From Anaerolineales bacterium (GTDB lineage Bacteria > Chloroflexota > Anaerolineae > Anaerolineales > E44-bin32): a DNA stretch of 12,921 nt. Below the pieces are notes generated by a model. That model was not told the origin of the DNA. It did not search any database and saw nothing but the letters and a program-made list of their open reading frames with translations. Shown here one piece after another: positions 6,260 to 11,795 of this stretch. Every line of letters starts with the position of its first letter. Positions within the stretch are counted from its first letter, which is position 1. The stretch spans positions 5,463 to 18,383 of the forward strand of contig WVZH01000250.1 in assembly GCA_011772595.1 (NCBI GenBank), written 5' to 3'. The position numbers and the translations under genes are program-made.

Positions 6260-7732
6260 ATGCAATTTCCGATCTTGAGCGTCATCACCTTCTTGCCAAT
6301 CGTTACCGGATTGATACTCCTATTGATCCCTGGGGATAAGAAAGGCACGATTCGCTGGGTCGCTTTGGCGGCAGCGACGATCGCATTCGGACTCTCCATT
6401 GTGGCTTACGTTTCTTATGATCAGTCCATCGGAGGCTATCAATTCGAAGAGCAATTTACATGGGTGGAGGTGCTCGGTATTTCCTATCGCGTTGGTGTAG
6501 ATGGCATGAATCTGCCTTTGGTCCTGCTCACGGGTGTGGTGATTTTTACTGGTGTGTTGATTTCCTGGAATATCGACGACCGACCACGGGAGTTCTTCGC
6601 CTTTCTATTTATCCTCGCTACGGGAGTGTTCGGCGTTTTCGTCTCGCTCGACATGTTCCAGCTTTTCTTCTTTTATGAGATCGCCGTTTTCCCGATGTAT
6701 CTGCTGATCGCCATCTGGGGTTGGAAGGTCACCCGCGAATATGCAGCCATGAAACTGACCCTGTATTTGTTTATAGGCTCTGTGATCTCGCTTGTAGGTG
6801 GATTGGCGATGTATTTCGTCGCCGATATGAATACCTTTGATCTGATCGCATTGCAGCAGGCCGGATTCTCGCCTACTTTCCAGCGGTTTTGGTTTCCCTT
6901 CGTGTTTTTCGGTTTTGCTGTTTTGGGCGGTCTTTTTCCGGTCCACAACTGGTCACCGGATGGACACGTCGCGGCGCCTACAGCAGTTTCCATGTTTCAC
7001 GCTGGGGTGCTGATGAAATTGGGGGCTTTTGCCGCTCTGCGTGTGGGTATCATGCTCCTGCCGGATGGCGCGAGATTCTGGTCACCTCTCATCCTCGGAC
7101 TGGCCACGGTTAATGTGGTGTACGGTGCCTTGATCGCCATGGTTCAACGGGACTTCAAATACGTCATCGGCTTCTCGTCGGTTTCCCACATGGGGTTAGT
7201 GATGCTCGGTTTTGCCACTCTCAACTTGGACGGGCTGACCGGAGCCGGACTGCAGATGTTTTCCCATGGTGTGATGACGGCGCTTTTCTTCGCTGTCGTC
7301 GGTATGGTCTACGATCGGGCACATACGCGTGAAATTCCCAAGTTGGGTGGGTTCTCGAAGGTCATGCCCTTGGTGGCTGTGGCTTTCATCATCGGTGGGC
7401 TGGTCTCCATGGGGATGCCCGGATTCTCAGGGTTCATCGCTGAGTTCCCCATTTTTATGGGGCTTTGGCAACGGCAACCTATCGTCGCGATCATCGCAGC
7501 GCTGGGCATCGTGATCACGGCAGCCTACATTATGCGCGTTGTCGGCCGAGTGTTCTTTGGGAAAATGTCGGCGGAGTTTGAGGGTCACATCTCTCCTGTC
7601 AATAATTTTGACAAGCTGGCGTTGGTCCTTTTGGCAGGGATCTTGATTCTCGTCGGTGTCTACCCAGCAGTGATGGCGCCATTGGTTGAATCAGGTGCCA
7701 AGGCTGTGTTGGCGCTTTTCGGAGGTGCATGA
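6260..7732 (+). CDS. nuoM: Second, divergent NuoM-type antiporter subunit (NuoM2)
   Basis: This 490-aa protein is a NuoM-family antiporter-like membrane subunit and probably adds a pumping module to the complex. It keeps the TM5 glutamate (Glu140 in FFFYEIAVFPMYLL), the TM8 lysine (Lys253 in AGVLMKLGAF) and the TM12 glutamate (Glu395 in GFIAEFP). The TM7 lysine is absent: where NuoM1 reads AIKVPVWPFHTW, this copy reads AVLGGLFPVHNWSPDGH, with Leu222 in the lysine position and no other Lys in that helix. The start ATG 6260 has only a weak GAGAG site (6249-6253) just beyond an inverted repeat. The stop directly abuts the nuoN start. Apart from shared family motifs the two nuoM products differ along their whole length, so this is an old paralogue and not a recent duplication. 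Confidence 0.93.
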   Translation: MQFPILSVITFLPIVTGLILLLIPGDKKGTIRWVALAAATIAFGLSIVAYVSYDQSIGGYQFEEQFTWVEVLGISYRVGVDGMNLPLVLLTGVVIFTGVLISWNIDDRPREFFAFLFILATGVFGVFVSLDMFQLFFFYEIAVFPMYLLIAIWGWKVTREYAAMKLTLYLFIGSVISLVGGLAMYFVADMNTFDLIALQQAGFSPTFQRFWFPFVFFGFAVLGGLFPVHNWSPDGHVAAPTAVSMFHAGVLMKLGAFAALRVGIMLLPDGARFWSPLILGLATVNVVYGALIAMVQRDFKYVIGFSSVSHMGLVMLGFATLNLDGLTGAGLQMFSHGVMTALFFAVVGMVYDRAHTREIPKLGGFSKVMPLVAVAFIIGGLVSMGMPGFSGFIAEFPIFMGLWQRQPIVAIIAALGIVITAAYIMRVVGRVFFGKMSAEFEGHISPVNNFDKLALVLLAGILILVGVYPAVMAPLVESGAKAVLALFGGA

Positions 7733-7735
7733 GTG
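7721..7735 (+). promoter_or_regulatory. Ribosome binding site fixing the GTG start of nuoN
   Basis: GGAGG at 7721-7725 lies 7 nt before GTG 7733, inside the last codons of nuoM2. It supports GTG as the nuoN start, since there is no in-frame ATG nearby before the first helix. Confidence 0.75.
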
Positions 7736-9193
7736 TCCTTCGCCCAATTCGTACCATCACACCTTCTTGCCATCCTCCCCGAAATCCTGCTGCTTGTCTT
7801 AGCAGGTGTGCTCCTGGCCATCGATATCTTCTGGCGAAAACGGAGACGGAATTGGCTTGGCTGGGTGTCTGTAGCAGGTTTGATCGCTATTCTGATCCTC
7901 TCCGTTTTGTTCAGTCGACCGGAGGTAGGCTTCGACCAACCCCTGCTCTTTGGTGGCGTGATCAGGCACGATTGGCCAGCATTTTCCTTCAAGATCGTTT
8001 TTCTGTTTGCCGCCGCGGTTACTAGCCTTCTAAGTCTTAACGTCCAGAGTGTATCTGGACGCGGTGAGTATTTTGCCCTACTCATCGTGTCGACCCTGGG
8101 AATGAATCTCATGGCGAGCGCTGCGGATTTGATAATGCTTTTCTTGGCCATCGAATCAACGTCCATTCCGCTATACATACTGGCGGGTTTCATCAAGTCG
8201 GACGAAAAATCGACCGAATCGGGCTTGAAGTACTTCTTGTTTGGCGCTCTAACTTCAGCGGTCATGCTCTATGGATTCAGCCTGTTGTACGGTTACTCCG
8301 GTGATACGAATATTTATCGAATGGCATCGGCAATTCAACCAGGCGGACTCTCACCTTGGGTATTGATCGGTGTTGCCTTGTTGGTTCTGGTTGGATTTGC
8401 ATTCAAGATCGCGGCCGTACCGTTCCACTTCTGGAGTCCTGATGTCTACGAGGGAGCGCCGACCCCCATAACAGCATTCATTTCTACCGGTTCTAAGGCC
8501 GCAGGTTTTGCTGTTCTCGTGAGAGTGATGCTGGCTGCTTTCCCGTCCATTGAGTCATATTGGTCATTAATACTCGCAATTATGGCAGCCGTCACGATGA
8601 CGTTGGGCAATTTGCTAGCCATACCACAGCAAAACATCAAGCGCCTTCTCGCGTATTCATCGATCGCACACGCTGGATATGCCATGATCGGCCTCGTGGC
8701 GTTGAGCATTTTCGGAGCAGCCAGCCTGGTTTTTTATCTGATTGGATACGTAGTGGCCAACCTGGCAGCATTTAGCGTGGTGATCTTATTCGCCCGCTCG
8801 GCGGGATCGGAGGAAATCGCAGACTACGCAGGATTGAGCCGACGTTCCCCTTGGTTGGCTTTGGCGCTTCTCGTGGCGCTCCTTTCGCTGGCGGGGATGC
8901 CGCCTCTGGTCGGTTTCGTGGGGAAATTCTATGTATTTGCTTCTGCGGTGCAGAGTGGATGGATCTGGCTGGCATTCGTCGGTGTACTCAATGCGATGGT
9001 CGGACTATATTATTACCTCACAATTTTAAAGGTGGTGTACCTGTATCGTTCGGAAGAGGAGGATAAGGCGATCGCGGTCCCATTTCCCTATGCGCTGGCG
9101 CTAGTATTCTGTATAGTCGCTATCGTTGTTATCGGTACAGTCAGTGGACCTTGGTTGAACGTCGCCATTGAGGCAGCAAAGGCCCTGTTTTAA
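7733..9193 (+). CDS. nuoN: NADH-quinone oxidoreductase subunit N (NuoN)
   Basis: NuoN is the antiporter-like subunit closest to the NuoK/J/A side of complex I. The product is 486 aa, normal for the family. Conserved charged residues are visible: Glu141 in LAIESTSIPLYILA (TM5), Lys225 in AFKIAAVPFHFWSPDVYEGA (TM7), Lys255 in STGSKAAGF (TM8) and Lys398 in GFVGKFYVF (TM12), corresponding to E. coli Glu133, Lys217, Lys247 and Lys395. The start is GTG immediately after the nuoM2 stop, supported by GGAGG seven bases upstream. It is the last nuo gene. After its stop comes a 55-bp gap with a promoter for the ATP synthase genes, and no clear terminator. Confidence 0.96.
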   Translation: MSFAQFVPSHLLAILPEILLLVLAGVLLAIDIFWRKRRRNWLGWVSVAGLIAILILSVLFSRPEVGFDQPLLFGGVIRHDWPAFSFKIVFLFAAAVTSLLSLNVQSVSGRGEYFALLIVSTLGMNLMASAADLIMLFLAIESTSIPLYILAGFIKSDEKSTESGLKYFLFGALTSAVMLYGFSLLYGYSGDTNIYRMASAIQPGGLSPWVLIGVALLVLVGFAFKIAAVPFHFWSPDVYEGAPTPITAFISTGSKAAGFAVLVRVMLAAFPSIESYWSLILAIMAAVTMTLGNLLAIPQQNIKRLLAYSSIAHAGYAMIGLVALSIFGAASLVFYLIGYVVANLAAFSVVILFARSAGSEEIADYAGLSRRSPWLALALLVALLSLAGMPPLVGFVGKFYVFASAVQSGWIWLAFVGVLNAMVGLYYYLTILKVVYLYRSEEEDKAIAVPFPYALALVFCIVAIVVIGTVSGPWLNVAIEAAKALF

Positions 9194-9213
9194 CTGGACA
9201 TAATATATCTGGA

Positions 9214-9242
9214 TTGACCCTGCTAGGGGCTTGTGATAAAAT
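9214..9242 (+). promoter_or_regulatory. Sigma-70-type promoter with extended -10 for the Fo operon
   Basis: TTGACC (9214-9219) and TAAAAT (9237-9242) are separated by exactly 17 nt, and TGA directly before the -10 gives the extended TGn form. Each hexamer matches consensus at five of six positions. Transcription would begin 6-8 nt after the -10, at about 9248-9250, which coincides with the ATG at 9249. A small inverted repeat CCCT-GCT-AGGG (9218-9228) lies in the spacer. It is the best promoter in the window and separates the nuo and atp operons. Confidence 0.65.
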
Positions 9243-9248
9243 GCTCGA

Positions 9249-9575
9249 ATGATGACCCAGAATGGTCAGACCTCCGATAAGGCGCGAACTCAACAGGCGC
9301 TCATGATGGCCCTTTTGGGCGTAATCGGTCAGGTCGGTTGTTTGACGCTTGTGATCATTCTTGTGGCATTGATCGCCGGCCTGTGGCTGGACAACCAATT
9401 CCAGACCCGGCCACTCTTTACCCTTATCCTAGTTCTAGCCAGCATTCCCATATCATTGTTTCTTATGTTTCGATTGGTGCTCTCGTTTGCTCCGCGAATT
9501 CAAAAGTTAGCCGCTGAAACCATGGAAACCGAACAAGAGGAGGAACCCGGAGTTGGAGAACACACCGCCAAGTAG
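9249..9575 (+). CDS. atpZ: AtpZ/AtpI-family small membrane protein of the ATP synthase operon
   Basis: The 108-aa product has two hydrophobic helices, about residues 22-46 and 55-78, joined by a short turn with GLWLDNQFQTRPLF. The G.WLD....T.P turn is typical of the AtpZ/AtpI family encoded at the head of many ATP synthase operons. Members are implicated in c-ring assembly or divalent cation transport. The C-terminal tail (about 85-108) is acidic and hydrophilic. The start may be ATG 9249 or ATG 9252; neither has a Shine-Dalgarno sequence, and the promoter's predicted start point falls on 9249, so translation is probably leaderless. The gene overlaps the atpB start by 23 bp. The family is likely; choice of the name atpZ over atpI is less certain. 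Confidence 0.78.
   Translation: MMTQNGQTSDKARTQQALMMALLGVIGQVGCLTLVIILVALIAGLWLDNQFQTRPLFTLILVLASIPISLFLMFRLVLSFAPRIQKLAAETMETEQEEEPGVGEHTAK
9538..9555 (+). promoter_or_regulatory. Ribosome binding site fixing the TTG start of atpB
   Basis: A perfect AGGAGG (9538-9543) lies 9 nt before TTG 9553, inside the end of the upstream gene. The nearby ATG at 9582 is in a different frame, so the TTG is the likely start. Confidence 0.75.
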
Positions 9576-10638
9576 GCGTAAATGGAGGTGGGGTTTTCAC
9601 CGCTGGTTAATATTGTTACTGATTGTTGGTAACATCATCGCCGCGCGTGCGTACTCCCCAGTTATGCCGCACGTCCAAGTCCCGGCTGAACCTTTAGCTG
9701 GCCCCGTTCAGCTTCCACTCCTCGGTGAAATTTATTTAACAAATACGCTTGTCGCTGTTCTGATCGCTGACGGCTTACTTATTCTCATGGCGATTGCGGT
9801 TCAGAGAGCCTTGAGAAGTGGGGAGTTGGTGCCAGGGGGTATCGCCGGTGTGGTTGAGGCCATCCTTGAAGCTCTTTACAACCTCGCCGAGTCGACAACC
9901 CAGAAATGGGCAGGACGAATCTTCCCTTGGGTGGCGACGATTGTGCTCATGGTGCTGGTGGTTAATTGGACAGAGCTCATCCCCGGCGTGGATAGCATCG
10001 GTTCGTTGCACGAACCCCACCATGGCGCTCCATCCTATGAGACACAGGAACTCTTTAAGATCGGCTCACTTTCCGTGAGCACGATTACGGAAAAGATCGA
10101 GCTTGAAGAAGTCGGTGCTGAAAGTGGTCATAGCGAATCTGAACACGCACCAAAGGGGCTTGGTTTCACACCATTTGTGCGCGTAGCTTCGACGGACTTG
10201 AATTTTACCTTGGCCTTAGCCTTAACTTCCGTCGTGATGAGCCAGGTGATCGGTGTTCGGGCAATCGGTTTGGGTTATTTCAAGAAGTTTTTCAACTTCG
10301 GCGGATTTTTAAAGGCGTTCGGCAAGGAGAAGTTTAATCCGTTCGAGTTAATATTTGCATTTACGGATGTATTGGTCGGTTTGCTTGAGCTTATGACGGA
10401 ATTCGCCAGGATCATTTCCTTTGCCTTCCGTTTGTTCGGCAATATCTTCGCCGGATCTGTATTGCTTTTCGTGATGGGATCGTTGATTCCCGTTGTGGTG
10501 CAATCCGGTTTTCTCTTTCTTGAGTTATTCGTTGGTTTGATTCAGGCGTTGGTTTTTGGCATGTTAACGTTGGTCTTCATGACCATGGCGACAATGGCGC
10601 ACGATGAACACGGGGAAGAAAACGAAGAGGCACATTGA
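9553..10638 (+). CDS. atpB: ATP synthase Fo subunit a (AtpB), long form
   Basis: Subunit a forms the two half-channels that pass protons to the c-ring. The essential arginine is Arg293 in SFAFRLFGNIFAGSVLL, matching E. coli Arg210. The tail LVGLIQALVFGMLTLVFM is the family's last helix, followed by a His/Glu-rich end. At 361 aa it is well above the usual 240-280 aa. One source is an additional N-terminal hydrophobic segment (about 17-33) after a basic stretch RRKWRWGFHR, which resembles a signal anchor or cleavable signal. The other is a hydrophilic segment at about 146-209, rich in Glu, Ser and His, between the second and third canonical helices. By homology with E. coli topology this loop should face outside. 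Translation starts at TTG 9553, overlapping the preceding gene. A 74-bp gap with a T7 run but no strong hairpin separates it from atpE. Confidence 0.93.
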   Translation: MENTPPSRRKWRWGFHRWLILLLIVGNIIAARAYSPVMPHVQVPAEPLAGPVQLPLLGEIYLTNTLVAVLIADGLLILMAIAVQRALRSGELVPGGIAGVVEAILEALYNLAESTTQKWAGRIFPWVATIVLMVLVVNWTELIPGVDSIGSLHEPHHGAPSYETQELFKIGSLSVSTITEKIELEEVGAESGHSESEHAPKGLGFTPFVRVASTDLNFTLALALTSVVMSQVIGVRAIGLGYFKKFFNFGGFLKAFGKEKFNPFELIFAFTDVLVGLLELMTEFARIISFAFRLFGNIFAGSVLLFVMGSLIPVVVQSGFLFLELFVGLIQALVFGMLTLVFMTMATMAHDEHGEENEEAH

Positions 10639-10712
10639 TTGGCGTTTTTTTCTAACCGCATAGGATCAAGATCATCATCGATTCAATTTCCATTACGGGA
10701 GGGTAAAAACAT

Positions 10713-10961
10713 ATGACTCCAGAAGCTGCTGATGCTATCGCGAATGGACTAAAGTTTCTCGCTGCAGGCCTCGCAGTCTTTAGCAATTTCGGCCCAGGTC
10801 TGGGCATTGGTCTTCTAGCCTACGGTGCCATGGTTGGCATCTCTCGCAACCCTGATGCTGCGAGTATGATCCAGCTTAATATGATCCTGGCGATTGCTTT
10901 CGCAGAGGCGGTGGCTATTTACGCCCTCGTTGTGGCGATGTTAATCCTGTTTGTGGGGTAA
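10713..10961 (+). CDS. atpE: ATP synthase Fo subunit c (AtpE)
   Basis: Subunit c is the two-helix hairpin that forms the rotating ring. The 82-aa product has helix 1 with NFGPGLGIGLLAYGAMVG (25-42), the polar loop SRNPDAA (44-50) and helix 2 with the ion-carrying Glu65 in AIAFAEAVAIYALVVAML. Against the sodium-binding Ilyobacter protein, positions 32, 66 and 67 are Ile, Ala and Val instead of Gln, Ser and Thr, so the sodium ligands are missing and proton coupling is predicted. The loop has RNP where RQP is more common. The ATG at 10713 follows GGGAGGG (10697-10703) by 9 nt, a strong site consistent with the high copy number needed for a c-ring. Confidence 0.96.
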   Translation: MTPEAADAIANGLKFLAAGLAVFSNFGPGLGIGLLAYGAMVGISRNPDAASMIQLNMILAIAFAEAVAIYALVVAMLILFVG

Positions 10962-10976
10962 CCGCATACACTTAAG

Positions 10977-10991
10977 AGGAGGGATCCGTTG
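10977..10991 (+). promoter_or_regulatory. Ribosome binding site fixing the TTG start of the b-delta gene
   Basis: AGGAGG (10977-10982) lies 6 nt before TTG 10989. The next in-frame Met codon is residue 33, after the membrane helix, so the TTG start is needed to keep the subunit b anchor. Confidence 0.75.
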
Positions 10992-11726
10992 GAAGGATTA
11001 GGCATCAACCTGGGCTACTTATTGGTCCAAATCTTCAATTTCTTGATCATCTTCGTCATATTGCGGGCCGTGGCATATCGACCGATGATCAATTTGCTCG
11101 ATCGAAGGCGGAAGACCATCGCACAGAGCTTAGAGGATGCGCGCGTAGCAGCGGAAGCCCGTGCGAATGCCGAGCGAGAAGCGGAAGCGATCATCTCCGA
11201 AGCGCAACAAAAGGCGACCCAGCATATGAGGGAAGCGTCAGACCGAGCTGAACAGACGGCACGTGAGATAAAGGCAGTGGCTGAACAGGAGGCCGCCCAG
11301 ATCCGCGAAACTGCTTCTGTAGAGGCAGAACAGACCAAAACACAGGCACTTGATGAACTGCGCAGCCAGATTGCCACCTTGTCCATTGCAGCTGCACAGA
11401 AGGTCGTCGGCGAGGTGCTCGACACGAAACGCCAGCGCGAGCTCATCGCCGAGTTTTTCAGTGGTGTACGTAAGGGCAAGGTCGTCTTGCTCGAAGATGA
11501 GACTCTAGCTGGCGCCCATGCAGAGGTGACCAGTGCGCTTCCCTTGACGAAGAAAGAACAGGATATCGTCAAACGCGAAGTGCTGAGCAAATTGGGTGGA
11601 AGCGCGACGGTGAGTTTCCGTGTTGATGAAAGAATCCTTGGCGGTCTGGTAATTCGTGTCGGCGACAAGGTTCTTGACGGCTCGGTGGCCGGAAAGTTTG
11701 AAAGGTTGCGCCAGAGCCTCGAGTAA
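10989..11726 (+). CDS. atpF: ATP synthase subunit b fused to the C-terminal domain of subunit delta
   Basis: This 245-aa protein has two parts in one continuous frame. Residues 1-160 are subunit b: a membrane anchor (about 7-28, YLLVQIFNFLIIFVILRAV), a hinge (YRPMINLLDRRRKTI) and a long Ala/Glu/Arg-rich coiled coil to about 145, forming the stator stalk. Residues about 163-245 match the C-terminal domain of subunit delta/OSCP: GKVVLLEDETL, then AEVTSALPLTKKE, then the hallmark GGLVIRVGDKVLDGSV (218-233) and FERLRQSLE. E. coli delta ends with the same pattern (AGVIIRAGDMVIDGSV). The delta N-terminal six-helix domain, which binds the alpha subunits, is missing between the two parts. Plain subunit b is about 155-170 aa. 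The gene is last in the Fo cluster and no atpA follows. Mycobacterial b-delta fusions are known but carry the full delta. Domain calls are strong; the functional consequence is inference. Confidence 0.9.
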   Translation: MEGLGINLGYLLVQIFNFLIIFVILRAVAYRPMINLLDRRRKTIAQSLEDARVAAEARANAEREAEAIISEAQQKATQHMREASDRAEQTAREIKAVAEQEAAQIRETASVEAEQTKTQALDELRSQIATLSIAAAQKVVGEVLDTKRQRELIAEFFSGVRKGKVVLLEDETLAGAHAEVTSALPLTKKEQDIVKREVLSKLGGSATVSFRVDERILGGLVIRVGDKVLDGSVAGKFERLRQSLE

Positions 11727-11795
11727 TATGATGTTCCGGCGTCGGAAGCGCGATCGACAAGTCGTGCCGGGATGGTAAATCGGGCGCGCTAGAAG

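Noticed and set aside
9198..9208. ATAATATA after nuoN as a second -10
   Set aside because: No -35-like hexamer at the right distance upstream; the TTGACC/TAAAAT pair is much better.
10635..10666. T7 run and TTGATT/TAGGAT pair after atpB as a terminator or promoter
   Set aside because: No stable GC-rich stem precedes the T run, and the hexamer spacing is 20 nt, too long.
11734..11747. Small palindrome TTCCG-GCGT-CGGAA after the b-delta gene as a terminator
   Set aside because: The stem is only 5 bp and no T-tract follows; it could be chance.
11772..11792. Six-codon frame (MVNRAR) ending just before murE, as a leader peptide
   Set aside because: Too short, no ribosome site, and no run of regulatory codons; probably chance.
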